From Lachnospiraceae bacterium P6A3 (GTDB lineage: Bacteria > Bacillota > Clostridia > Lachnospirales > Lachnospiraceae): a stretch of DNA of 64,000 nucleotides. Every line of letters starts with the position of its first letter. The first letter of the stretch is position 1. The DNA is taken from the NCBI GenBank assembly GCA_000702085.1, contig KL370861.1, forward strand, positions 852,591 through 916,590, written 5' to 3'. A model generated the notes under the pieces. It ran no database searches and was not told the origin of the DNA. It saw nothing but the letters and a program-made list of their open reading frames with translations. This document shows, in pieces, positions 47,017 through 55,718 of this stretch. Position numbers and translations under genes: made by a program.

Positions 47017-49667
47017 CAGTGTGCCTCGTACCAGCTTTTTCCGGTGTCTACTGAAATCTCCAGTTTAACCGCAAGGTCAGCCGCTTTCTCCATGCATTCG
47101 GTTAAAATATTATTTACTTCCGAAGCTTCCTGCTCCGGTCCTTCAATAAGTAATTCGTCGTGTACCTGTAGTATCAGTCTCGACTTAAGTCCTCTGTCTC
47201 TCAAGGTATTCCATACGGAGATCATCGCTAGTTTTATGATATCCGCTGCCGTACCCTGAATCGGTGCGTTCATTGCAACTCTTTCACCGAAGGACCTGGT
47301 CATAAAGTTCGAATTCTTGAGTTCGGGTATCGGCCTTCGCCTGCCGAAATATGTCTCGGAATACCCTTTTTCTTTGGCCGATTCAACCAGACCGTCGAGA
47401 TACTTTTTAAGTCCCGGGAAAGTTTCAAAATACTTCTTGATATACTCACCCGCTTCTTTCCTGCTGATACCGATATTCTCGCCAAGTCCGAATGAAGAGA
47501 TTCCGTATACTATTCCGAAATTGACCGCCTTTGCGTTTCGCCTGAGTGTATCCGTTACTTCTTCAAGCGGTACTCCAAATACCTTGCTTGCGGTAATCTT
47601 ATGAATATCTTCTCCGGATCTGTAGCTTTCTATCAGAGCTTCATCTCCCGAAAGTGAAGCCAGAACTCTTAATTCAATCTGCGAATAATCCGCATCCGTA
47701 AAAAGAAAACCGTCTTCGGGAACAAATACTTTCCTGAGTTCTCTTCCCAGCTGCGTCCTTACAGGAATGTTCTGAAGGTTAGGATCGGAGGATGATATTC
47801 GGCCGGTTGCCGTTACCATCTGATTGAATTGACATCTGATCCTTCCGTCTGTTCCGATGAATCCCTTGAGACCTTCCGCATATGTTGATCTTAATTTCGT
47901 CAGACCTCTGTACTCAAGAATATCTCTTACAAAAGGAACTTCCGGTGCGAGTTTTTCCAATACATCAGCGGATGTGGAATAACCTGTCTTGGTCTTCTTT
48001 CCTCCGGACAATCCCATCTTCTCAAACAGGATAACTCCCAGCTGCTTGGGTGAGTTGATATTAAAATCAGGTTCACCGGATTCTTCATGAATCTTCTTTT
48101 CAAGCTCATCTATCCTCTCGGACAGATTGGATGAATACTCATCAAGTTCTCTTGCTTTTACAAGGATTCCGAGATTCTCCATATCGTGAAGAATGTAAGA
48201 AAGAGGAAGTTCAATTTTCCGGTAAACATTCATCTGACCGGTTTCTTCAAGTTCGGAATTTATCCGGTCATATGAAGCAAGTGAAATGAATGCACCGTCA
48301 CATGTGTATTCTTTTAAAATATCGGGAGCCGTAAAAAAGCTCTCTTTGAATGTCATCTTGCCAAATCTTTCTTTTACCGAAAGGGGTGTAAATCCAAGAT
48401 AAGCATTCGCTATATTTTCGATGTCATGATCTGCGGAAAGCGGATCAAGTACATAATTTGCAAGTCCCGCATCGAACAGCTTCTGCGGATCGATGTATCC
48501 GGTAACACTGTACTGGGACTTAATGTCAGTAAAACAAAGTACTGTATTCTTGGCACTGAGAACCTTTATGGAACTCTTTAGTGCATCACATTCAATATCG
48601 GTTCCTGCGTAATACCAGATTTTATCTGAGGTGGCAAATGCACCGGATAATGCATTACCTTCATCGATGACAAACTGAAGTCCGCAGATTTCTACATCTG
48701 CATCATAAATAACTTTTGCGAAATCAAGAGCACTGTCCAGGACTTCAACGCCCGGGCGGCTTATTTTCTCCGCTGGTGATGCCGCAGCGTTTTTAGCAGC
48801 ATCATCAAATTTGGAATAAAGAGATTTAAGTCCGAGCTCTTTGATGATCTCATAAGCTTCGGGAGTAAAGTAATCTCTTCGTTTTGCTTTCTCTTTATCA
48901 AGAGTTATATCCGCATTGATCTCGATAGTTGCAAGAACAAGAGAAAGATCCGCAAGATCTCTGTGTTCTCTGAGAGATTCTCTTACAGAGTTCCCCTTTA
49001 TCTCATCGAGGTGTTCATATATTCCGTCAATGGAACCGTAAGTCTGCATCAGTTCCGATGCGGTCTTGGGTCCTACTTTAGGAACACCGGGAATATTATC
49101 GGATGAATCTCCCATAAGTGCTTTGAGTTGAATGAACTTCTGAGGATTTACTCCGAACTCTTCTTCAACCCGTGCGGGAGTATAGTCTTCTACAGTAGTC
49201 TTTCCGGATTTAGTCTTGGGAATCCTGATAAGGATATTTTCGTCAGCAATCTGAAGAAGATCCCTGTCGCCTGAAACCAGGCTGACTTTCATACCCTCTG
49301 CCTGGGATTTCTTGGCAAGAGTTCCCATGATGTCATCTGCTTCAAGTCCGGGAACGGAAAGTGTTGCAACACCCATTGCCTCAAGAAGTCTTCTGAGAAG
49401 CGGAACCTGTGACTTAAGTTCCTCGGGCATGGGCTTTCTGGTTCCCTTATACTCTGCAAATATTTTATGTCTGAAGGTAGGGGCATGCTCATCAAAAGCA
49501 ACTACCACATAGTCAGGCTTTTCTTCATCAAGAAGTTTGAAAAAGATACTTAAAAAGCCGTATACGGCACCTGTATGAACACCTGCAGCGTTAGTAAGAT
49601 CGGGAACGCCGTAATATGCTCTGTTTATTATGCTGTGTCCGTCTATCAGAACAAGCTTATCTGCCAC
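47016..49667 (-). CDS. polA: DNA polymerase I
   Basis: An 883-residue PolA for Okazaki fragment processing and repair. The 5'-nuclease domain (1-290) has LVLIDGHSIINRAYYG, VVAFDEHAPTFRHK, GLEADDIMGT and GDSSDNIPGVPKVGPKTA. The middle 3'-5' exonuclease-like domain (about 300-470) lacks the DxE motif and other acidic metal ligands, so proofreading is probably inactive, as in many Firmicutes. The polymerase domain has DADYSQIELRVLA, RRNAKAVNFGIVYGIS and QVHDELLIE. The start is GTG after GAGG. Confidence 0.97.
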   Translation of the reverse strand: MADKLVLIDGHSIINRAYYGVPDLTNAAGVHTGAVYGFLSIFFKLLDEEKPDYVVVAFDEHAPTFRHKIFAEYKGTRKPMPEELKSQVPLLRRLLEAMGVATLSVPGLEADDIMGTLAKKSQAEGMKVSLVSGDRDLLQIADENILIRIPKTKSGKTTVEDYTPARVEEEFGVNPQKFIQLKALMGDSSDNIPGVPKVGPKTASELMQTYGSIDGIYEHLDEIKGNSVRESLREHRDLADLSLVLATIEINADITLDKEKAKRRDYFTPEAYEIIKELGLKSLYSKFDDAAKNAAASPAEKISRPGVEVLDSALDFAKVIYDADVEICGLQFVIDEGNALSGAFATSDKIWYYAGTDIECDALKSSIKVLSAKNTVLCFTDIKSQYSVTGYIDPQKLFDAGLANYVLDPLSADHDIENIANAYLGFTPLSVKERFGKMTFKESFFTAPDILKEYTCDGAFISLASYDRINSELEETGQMNVYRKIELPLSYILHDMENLGILVKARELDEYSSNLSERIDELEKKIHEESGEPDFNINSPKQLGVILFEKMGLSGGKKTKTGYSTSADVLEKLAPEVPFVRDILEYRGLTKLRSTYAEGLKGFIGTDGRIRCQFNQMVTATGRISSSDPNLQNIPVRTQLGRELRKVFVPEDGFLFTDADYSQIELRVLASLSGDEALIESYRSGEDIHKITASKVFGVPLEEVTDTLRRNAKAVNFGIVYGISSFGLGENIGISRKEAGEYIKKYFETFPGLKKYLDGLVESAKEKGYSETYFGRRRPIPELKNSNFMTRSFGERVAMNAPIQGTAADIIKLAMISVWNTLRDRGLKSRLILQVHDELLIEGPEQEASEVNNILTECMEKAADLAVKLEISVDTGKSWYEAH

Positions 49668-49676
49668 TTTAACCTC

Positions 49677-50000
49677 TTATCCGAGATGCCATATGAGAAG
49701 CAATCCCAAAAGTATGCATCCCAGGGTAATAACATATCTCTGCGATTCTTTATAGATTTTGTGCCTTTCGAGCTTCTTGTCATTGCTGGCAAGGCGCTTC
49801 TTCAGCTCGGAACTTAAATCGAAATTATCATCGTCATTATCAAGGTGCTGCACACCTACGGAAACGAGAAATTGAATACTAAGTTCCTCGCGGCATTCAC
49901 TGCAGGATTCGTAATGCTCACGGAACTCCTCCATAGTCTTGTAATCAAGCTTTTTATCTATGAAGGCAGGTATATGGCTTTCAAATTCCTTACAGTTCAA
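49677..50000 (-). CDS. Zinc-finger (zf-HC2) membrane protein, anti-sigma-like
   Basis: A protein of about 107 residues. The N-terminal half has an anti-sigma type zinc finger: an early Cys (NCKEFESH) and a later HYESCSECREEL. The middle is acidic with a basic helix. The C-terminal 20 residues (YVITLGCILLGLLLIWHLG) form one membrane segment. The start is taken as TTG at 50000, since AAGGAG lies 5 bp before it; a GTG at 50006 is too close to that site. No sigma factor gene is adjacent, so the partner is unknown. The gene begins right beside the 73-bp repeat array and is 9 bp before polA. Confidence 0.8.
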   Translation of the reverse strand: MNCKEFESHIPAFIDKKLDYKTMEEFREHYESCSECREELSIQFLVSVGVQHLDNDDDNFDLSSELKKRLASNDKKLERHKIYKESQRYVITLGCILLGLLLIWHLG

Positions 50001-50063
50001 AGGCACTCCTTTTAGATGCTCGCATACTCATTTATCATACTACAAAAGCGCCCAAAAATACAG

Positions 50064-50081
50064 TATGTAACTGTTTACATA
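50064..50081. repeat. Short inverted repeat upstream of the zinc-finger gene
   Basis: TATGTAA and TTACATA separated by 4 bp, about 60 bp upstream of the gene. It could be an operator; there is no other support. Confidence 0.4.
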
Positions 50082-50210
50082 GTATATCTTGTGCCGGGTA
50101 CGTGAAACCACCCAAATTATGGCAATTTAGGCTCATTTTATGGGCGCTTTCGGGATGAATTCAGGAAGACATATACGGGTGGCTTTATGCCAAGCTTTCC
50201 GATTGCTGTG

Positions 50211-51013
50211 GGCTATAATTTCAAGCCAATCCGCGCTGTTTATAGCCTTTTCCGAGGAAATATTTGGTTTCTGAGGTGTAGATGGCTATAATCCAAGGCT
50301 AATCTTCTCTTTTTATAGCCATTTCACTGAAAATCATGAGCCTCTGAGGGGTTCGAGGCTATAAATGCTCATGAATCTCCCCTTTTTATAGCCAAATCTC
50401 AGAAACTAATTGGCTTCTGAGGGGTTCGAGACTATAAAAACTCATGAAACAGCCCATTTTATAGCCTTTCCTCAGAAACTAATTGGCTTTTGAGGGGCTC
50501 GAGGCTATAAAAGCTCATGAATCTACCCTTTTTTATAGCCAATCCTCAGAAACTAATTGGCTTCTGAGGGGTTCGAGGCTATAAAAGCTCATGAACCTAC
50601 CCTATTTTATAGCCAATCCTCAGAAACTAATTGACTTCCGAGAGGCTCGAGGCTATAAAAGCTCATGAATCTACCTTTTTTATAGCCAATCCTCAGAAAC
50701 TAATTGGCTTCTGAGGGGTATTGGCTAATAAATCAATATAATATGCAGATATATTAGCCAAAAATCCACAGAAATTAAGTTTTTTAACCGGAGGGGCTAA
50801 TAAACACAGATGAAAGGATGTTTTATTAGCCTTTTTTAGAGAAAAGATTAGTATCATAAGGCCAAAAGACTAATAAATCTAAGAATTAAGCTACTTTATT
50901 AGCCGTCACACCTTATAACTTAGGATTTTAGGGCGGTTTAGGCTAATAATCCCTTAAAATGCCTAAATTTATTAGCTTTTCAGATATATTGTAGGATAAA
51001 GATGCCAGGTGAT
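50211..51013. repeat. Array of about eleven 73-bp double-hairpin units
   Basis: Units start at 50211, 50284, 50357, 50430, 50503, 50577, 50651, 50723, 50795, 50868 and 50941, a period of 72-74 bp. Each begins with a 37-38 nt element whose ends are complementary (GGCTATAA with TTATAGCC), then a 36-nt linker with a second stem (CCTCAGAA with TTCTGAGG). Units 5-7 are nearly identical; both flanks are more diverged. From the eighth unit, the outer stem becomes GGCTAATAA with TTATTAGCC on both arms. There is no ORF of note. Possibly one or two decayed units lie before 50211. Confidence 0.93.
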
Positions 51014-51024
51014 TATGCTGGCAC

Positions 51025-51064
51025 TAAAAAACAGGAGCGGACATTTATGTCCTCTCCTGCTTTT
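51025..51064 (-). terminator. Rho-independent terminator of tRNA-Leu
   Basis: A stem of CAGGAG and GGACAT with complements (one bulge), followed on the minus strand by TTTTTT. It is just past the tRNA 3' end and separates it from the array. Confidence 0.85.
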
Positions 51065-51071
51065 TAATTCC

Positions 51072-51155
51072 TGCCGGCAGTGGGACTCGAACCCACACAC
51101 AGTCGCCCGCGGCAGATTTTGAGTCTGCTTCGTCTACCAATTCCGACATGCCGAC
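51072..51155 (-). tRNA. tRNA-Leu (anticodon CAA)
   Basis: An 84-nt class II tRNA. The acceptor stem pairs GTCGGCA with TGCCGGC, the T-arm is GTGGG-TTCGAGT-CCCAC, and the anticodon stem GCAGA/TCTGC encloses a CTCAAAA loop, so the anticodon is CAA (51119-51121) for UUG codons. A long variable arm supports Leu. CCA is not encoded. Confidence 0.95.
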
Positions 51156-51187
51156 CAACAGCAGATAATATACCATATTACCTGCAT

Positions 51188-52264
51188 TTACGCAAATTCC
51201 ATTTTGATCTCAAGATCATTTCCACGGACACTGACATGCCCCAAACTTCCGATAACAAGCGGCATCGAAGGAGCCACATGACCAAGGTCACAATCAATAA
51301 CTGCAGGAACACCAAGTTTTTCAATATAAGGCATTACCGAACCGAAATGATTTAGTCCGATCATCTCCTGACCGTTTCTCGGTCTTCCGATCAAAAAGCC
51401 TTTTACTATGCCCTTCCTAAACCATCCTGCGTGCTCCATAGTCCACATGGCACGCCTTATGGAAAAAACATTCAAATCACAGGGTTCCAGGCACCAGATC
51501 ACTCCATCCTTAGCATACCTTTCCAAGAATCCTTTTGTATCCTCATACGGAGTTCCAAGAAGAACCTCAAGACAATCAAGGCATCCGCCGATAAGTCTTC
51601 CGGAAAAATCAAGCTCACCTTTAAATTCTCCGGATTCAAAAAAAGTCTTGGAGTCAAATACAGCCTTTAAAGACTTCTCACTTGCATTCATGGGTTCCAG
51701 CGGATCTTCTTCAATGCCTTCGGGAAGAGGCTCTTCATCATAAGGATATTTCTCATGAAAATCATAAGAATGAACCGTATCGGTACGGCCGCAAAGAATA
51801 TCCATTGATGAAGTAACACTTTCATGAAGCTGTCTAAGGCCGAAATTATTGGCGCAGGGGCCATATACGGATGCTGTATCGCAAAGCGTAAGAAGGGGAT
51901 AAACAATATTTGTGATATCGGAATATCCCATAACCCACTTTGGTTCAGCATTTTTGATCTTATCAAAATCCACATGCTCCAGGATCTCACACATCAGCTC
52001 TCCGCCGCCGCATGTTATAAGAGCATCATTTTCAGGATCCAAATACATCTCCGTAAGTTCAGCAGCACACTTTTCAGGAGTGTTACTGATACCTATTCCT
52101 TCACCCGCTTTGGAATTAGGTCCGGGATTAAGCTCAAATCCAAGATTATTAAAGTAATCCATTGCGGCATCAAAGCGTGATGAATAAGGCTCTGTGTTAC
52201 AGCCGAACGAAGGAGCCGGAAAACCTATACAGTCACCTTTTTTTATAAATTCAGGATATCTCAA
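51188..52264 (-). CDS. S66 family LD-carboxypeptidase / MccF-like protein
   Basis: A 358-residue S66-family serine peptidase. Members either trim the terminal D-Ala from muropeptides or, like MccF, hydrolyse microcin C-type acyl sulfamates. KKGDCIGFPAPSFG, ITCGGGELMCEIL and the nucleophile region WVMGYSDITN are visible, as well as the later glutamate and histidine (IWCLEPCDLN, CDLGHVAPSMPLVIG). The length of about 350 and the insert fit the MccF-like branch. The start is TTG after GTGAGG, next to repeat element D. Confidence 0.88.
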   Translation of the reverse strand: MRYPEFIKKGDCIGFPAPSFGCNTEPYSSRFDAAMDYFNNLGFELNPGPNSKAGEGIGISNTPEKCAAELTEMYLDPENDALITCGGGELMCEILEHVDFDKIKNAEPKWVMGYSDITNIVYPLLTLCDTASVYGPCANNFGLRQLHESVTSSMDILCGRTDTVHSYDFHEKYPYDEEPLPEGIEEDPLEPMNASEKSLKAVFDSKTFFESGEFKGELDFSGRLIGGCLDCLEVLLGTPYEDTKGFLERYAKDGVIWCLEPCDLNVFSIRRAMWTMEHAGWFRKGIVKGFLIGRPRNGQEMIGLNHFGSVMPYIEKLGVPAVIDCDLGHVAPSMPLVIGSLGHVSVRGNDLEIKMEFA

Positions 52265-52277
52265 TATCTAACCTCAC

Positions 52278-52363
52278 GATGACAGTAGGGACGCTTCTAT
52301 TTTGTCATCAAATTCTGTCTCTTTAAGACTTGATGACAAAATAGAAGCGTCCCTACTGTCATC
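52278..52363. repeat. Inverted-repeat element, copy D (REP-like)
   Basis: Perfect arms of 34 nt (52278-52311 and 52330-52363) starting GATGACAGTAGGGACGC and ending TTTTGTCATCAA, with an 18-nt loop. It lies between the lysA stop and the ribosome site of the LD-carboxypeptidase gene. Confidence 0.93.
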
Positions 52364-52369
52364 TATCAT

Positions 52370-53650
52370 TCATTTATTCTCTGCTTCAAGTTTCTTGTAA
52401 ACATCAAACTCATCAAATGTAGCGTAATAATCCATGGGAGTCTCGGCACGTCTTATCTTCTTGAAAGAACCGTCAGCCTTCAGAAGAACTTCTGCACTTC
52501 TGAGTCTTCCGTTGTAGTTGTAACCCATGGAATAACCGTGGGCTCCGGAATCATGAATGAAAAGAAGATCTCCCATCTCAATTTCAGGAAGCATTCTGTC
52601 TATAGCGAACTTATCACAGTTCTCACAAAGAGAACCGGTAACATCATATTTGTGATCACAGGGAGCGTCTTCTTTGCCGAGAACTGTGATGTGATGATAT
52701 GCTCCGTAGATCGCAGGTCTCATAAGATTTGCGGCACATGCATCTACACCGATGTACTCTTTGTAGATGTGCTTTTCGTGAATTGCTCTGGTAACAACTG
52801 CGCCGTAAGGAGCCATCATGAATCTGCCCATCTCAGTATAAATAGAAATATCACCCATACCCGCGGGAACGAGAATCTCATCATATACCTTATGAACGTT
52901 CTCACCGATAACAGAAATATCATTGGGAGTCTGCTCAGGCTTATAAGCGATTCCCACACCGCCGGAAAGGTTAATGAACTTAATATCTGCCCCGGTTTCT
53001 TTTTTGAGTTCAACGGCAAGTTCAAAAAGCTGTCCCGCAAGTTTACCGTAATACTCGTTCGTTACGGTATTGGAAGCAAGGAATGCATGAATTCCGAAAT
53101 ACTTAACGCCCTTACTCCTCATGATCTTAAACGCCTCGGAGATCTGCTCTCTGGTCATACCGTACTTGGCATCTCCGGGATTATCCATAATTCCGTTTGA
53201 AAGAGTAAAAACTCCGCCGGGATTGAATCTGCAGCTCATACTCTCGGGAAGCTTACCGCCGCATGCTTTCTCGCAAAAATCAATATGAGTTATGTCATCA
53301 AGATTAATGATCGCACCTATCTTATTAGCATACTCGTATTCTTCAAAAGGAGTGTCATTTGAAGAAAACATGATATGAGCTCCGTCAAAATCAAGAGCCT
53401 TACTGATCTGAAGCTCGGTAAGTGATGAGCAGTCCATGCCGCAATCGTATTCTTTTAAAATAGAGAGAATAAAAGGGTTGGGATTTGCTTTAACCGCAAA
53501 GTACTCTCTGAATCCGGGGTTCCATGCGAAAGCTTTCTTGACGGCTTCTGCGTTTGCGCGCATTCCCGCTTCGTCATAAACATGGAAGGGAGTGGGAATC
53601 TGCTTTGCAATCTCTTCTGCTTTTTCCTTGGTGATAAATGCTTTTTTCAT
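52370..53650 (-). CDS. lysA: Diaminopimelate decarboxylase
   Basis: A 426-residue fold-III PLP decarboxylase that makes lysine from meso-diaminopimelate. The PLP lysine is in EYFAVKANPNP, the glycine loop is LSGGVGIAYKPEQ, and the catalytic cysteine is in TGSLCENCDKFA; HDSGAHGYSMGYNYNG follows. The ATG at 53650 has GAGGAG at good spacing, so it is preferred over an upstream start that overlaps ung. A related carboxynorspermidine decarboxylase is less likely because of the SLCE and AHGYSM motifs. Confidence 0.92.
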   Translation of the reverse strand: MKKAFITKEKAEEIAKQIPTPFHVYDEAGMRANAEAVKKAFAWNPGFREYFAVKANPNPFILSILKEYDCGMDCSSLTELQISKALDFDGAHIMFSSNDTPFEEYEYANKIGAIINLDDITHIDFCEKACGGKLPESMSCRFNPGGVFTLSNGIMDNPGDAKYGMTREQISEAFKIMRSKGVKYFGIHAFLASNTVTNEYYGKLAGQLFELAVELKKETGADIKFINLSGGVGIAYKPEQTPNDISVIGENVHKVYDEILVPAGMGDISIYTEMGRFMMAPYGAVVTRAIHEKHIYKEYIGVDACAANLMRPAIYGAYHHITVLGKEDAPCDHKYDVTGSLCENCDKFAIDRMLPEIEMGDLLFIHDSGAHGYSMGYNYNGRLRSAEVLLKADGSFKKIRRAETPMDYYATFDEFDVYKKLEAENK

Positions 53651-53661
53651 AATAGTTCTCC

Positions 53662-54333
53662 TCAATCAGATATTTGCCAGTCTATGGGGCTGATCCCTTT
53701 CGAGATCAGGAAATCATTACATTTTGAAAATGGCTTGCTTCCGAAAAATCCTCTGTAAGCCGAAAGCGGTGAAGGGTGAGCGGATTCTATAACCAGATGA
53801 TTGGGATTGGTTATAAATGCTTTCTTGGCTCTTGCTGCGGAGCCCCACAGTATAAAAACGACAGGTCTGTCAAGTGAAGCAACGGCTTTTATGGCAGCAT
53901 CCGTAAATTCTTCCCAGCCTTTTCCTTTGTGTGAAAAAGCCTGATGTGCTCTTACGGTAAGAAGCGTATTGAGCAAAAGCACGCCCTGCTCGGACCAATG
54001 GGTGAGATCGCCGCTTTCAGGGATTGTGCATCCGAGATCCGTATTTAATTCTTTATAGATATTTTCAAGTGATGGCGGTTTCGGAATACCCTTAGGCACC
54101 GAAAAAGAAAGACCGTGAGCCTGTCCGGGTTCGTGATAAGGATCCTGACCCAGTATCACTACTTTAACCTCGGACAAAGGTGTCAGATTAAAAGCTCGTA
54201 AGACGTCATCCTTTGGAGGATAGACGGTATATGAACCGTATTCTTTTACGACAAAAGAATAAAGATCTTTGTAATAAGGTTTGCCAAACTCCTGTTGTAA
54301 AACAGGAAGCCAGTCATTGGAAATCTGTGACAT
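53662..54333 (-). CDS. ung: Uracil-DNA glycosylase
   Basis: A 223-residue family 1 UDG that removes uracil from DNA. The water-activating aspartate is in VVILGQDPYHEPGQAHGLSFSV, and the leucine loop is HPSPLSAYRGFFG. LLNTLLTVRAHQAFSHKGKGW is also typical. It begins 1 bp after hisF and likely depends on coupling; the link to histidine genes is positional only. Confidence 0.97.
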   Translation of the reverse strand: MSQISNDWLPVLQQEFGKPYYKDLYSFVVKEYGSYTVYPPKDDVLRAFNLTPLSEVKVVILGQDPYHEPGQAHGLSFSVPKGIPKPPSLENIYKELNTDLGCTIPESGDLTHWSEQGVLLLNTLLTVRAHQAFSHKGKGWEEFTDAAIKAVASLDRPVVFILWGSAARAKKAFITNPNHLVIESAHPSPLSAYRGFFGSKPFSKCNDFLISKGISPIDWQISD

Positions 54334-54334
54334 A

Positions 54335-55093
54335 TCAAAGTCTGACGCTGATTCCGCGTTCCTTCATGTATTCCTTAACTTCACGAATTGTAAGCTCTTT
54401 GTAATGGAAAAGAGATGCTGCAAGGACTGCGGAAGCTCCTGCCTCTACAGCCGTGTAAAAATCTTCAAGCTTTCCTGCACCGCCGGAAGCGATAACCGGA
54501 ATATTTACGCTTGAAGCAATAGCCTTAGTAAGTTCAAGGTCATATCCTGCCTTGGTTCCGTCGGCATCCATGGATGTCAGGAGTATTTCTCCGGCTCCAA
54601 GCTTTTCAGCCTTAATCGCCCACTCAACTGCATCCATATTCATATCAACTCTTCCGCCGTTTTTATATACCGTCCATCTGTCGGTTCCTTCAATACGCTT
54701 TGCATCCATTGCAACAACAACGCACTGAGATCCGAACTTCATGGCAGCCTCCGATATAAGATCCGGATTCATAAGAGCTGCGGAATTAACCGCAATCTTA
54801 TCTGCACCTTCTCTGAGGATTGCTTTAAAATCATCTGTTGTCCTGATACCGCCGCCGACGGTAAAAGGAATAAAAAGAGTAGAGGCAACATCCCTGACCC
54901 ATGAAAGCTGGGTATCGCGGGAGTCGGCAGATGCTGTAATATCCAGGAAAACAACCTCATCCGCGCCCTGTGCATCATATGCGGCAGCACTTTCAGCGGG
55001 ATCACCGGCATCTCTCAAATTCAGGAAATTGATTCCCTTTACAACTCTTCCGTCCTTAACATCAAGGCAGGGAATTATTCTCTTGGTAAGCAT
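54335..55093 (-). CDS. hisF: Imidazole glycerol phosphate synthase, cyclase subunit
   Basis: A 252-residue TIM barrel that uses ammonia from HisH to form imidazole glycerol phosphate and AICAR. The catalytic aspartates are in [15 protein letters not shown] and [17 protein letters not shown] and [15 protein letters not shown] bind phosphate. It follows hisH by 1 bp. Other his genes are not adjacent. Confidence 0.98.
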   Translation of the reverse strand: MLTKRIIPCLDVKDGRVVKGINFLNLRDAGDPAESAAAYDAQGADEVVFLDITASADSRDTQLSWVRDVASTLFIPFTVGGGIRTTDDFKAILREGADKIAVNSAALMNPDLISEAAMKFGSQCVVVAMDAKRIEGTDRWTVYKNGGRVDMNMDAVEWAIKAEKLGAGEILLTSMDADGTKAGYDLELTKAIASSVNIPVIASGGAGKLEDFYTAVEAGASAVLAASLFHYKELTIREVKEYMKERGISVRL

Positions 55094-55094
55094 A

Positions 55095-55709
55095 TCAAAC
55101 CTCCCCTGCTATCTTAAGGAAATTGGAAAGAACTTTAAGGCCGGCGTCCGAACTCTTTTCCGGATGAAACTGAGTAGCAAATACATTACCGGATTCTACC
55201 GACGAATCATATGTGACACCATACTCTGTTTTGGAAGTTACGATGGAAGGATCTTCGCATTCAAGATAGTAAGAATGTACGAAGTAAAAGTATGTACCTT
55301 TATCGATGCCGTCAAGAAGTCTTCCCTTGCTTTCGATGATATCGTTCCATCCGATCTGAGGAACCTTAAGTTCATCCGATGAAGGAAATCTCTTTATTTT
55401 TCCGGGAAGGATACCCAGTCCTTTAACACCGGGAGATTCTTCACTTTCGTCGAAAAGAAGCTGAAGACCTACGCAGATACCGAGGAAAGGTTTTCCGGAT
55501 GCAGCGTACTCTTTTAAAACAGAGTCAAGTCCGCGTTCGGAAAGCTTATTTACACAGTCACCGAAATTACCTACTCCGGGTAAAATTACGGCATCGGCTT
55601 TTCTTATCTCTTCGGGATCGGATGTAAGAATGTGCTTAGCTCCCAGCTTTTCTATTGCTTTTTCGACGCTCTTTACATTGCCTGCGTCATAATCAACGAC
55701 AGCGATCAT
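55095..55709 (-). CDS. hisH: Imidazole glycerol phosphate synthase, glutaminase subunit
   Basis: A 204-residue class I glutamine amidotransferase that supplies ammonia to HisF. The catalytic cysteine is in [12 protein letters not shown], and the histidine and glutamate are in [23 protein letters not shown] is the oxyanion strand. TGAGG precedes the ATG. Confidence 0.97.
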   Translation of the reverse strand: MIAVVDYDAGNVKSVEKAIEKLGAKHILTSDPEEIRKADAVILPGVGNFGDCVNKLSERGLDSVLKEYAASGKPFLGICVGLQLLFDESEESPGVKGLGILPGKIKRFPSSDELKVPQIGWNDIIESKGRLLDGIDKGTYFYFVHSYYLECEDPSIVTSKTEYGVTYDSSVESGNVFATQFHPEKSSDAGLKVLSNFLKIAGEV

Positions 55710-55718
55710 TTACTAACC

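Noticed and set aside
50211..51013. CRISPR array (alternating 36/37-nt elements)
   Set aside because: Both alternating parts are repeated in most units and the repeat part is not strictly conserved; there are no unique spacers and no cas genes nearby.
50211..51013. Integron attC-type sites
   Set aside because: There are no cassette ORFs and no integrase, and the units are much more uniform in spacing than attC sites.
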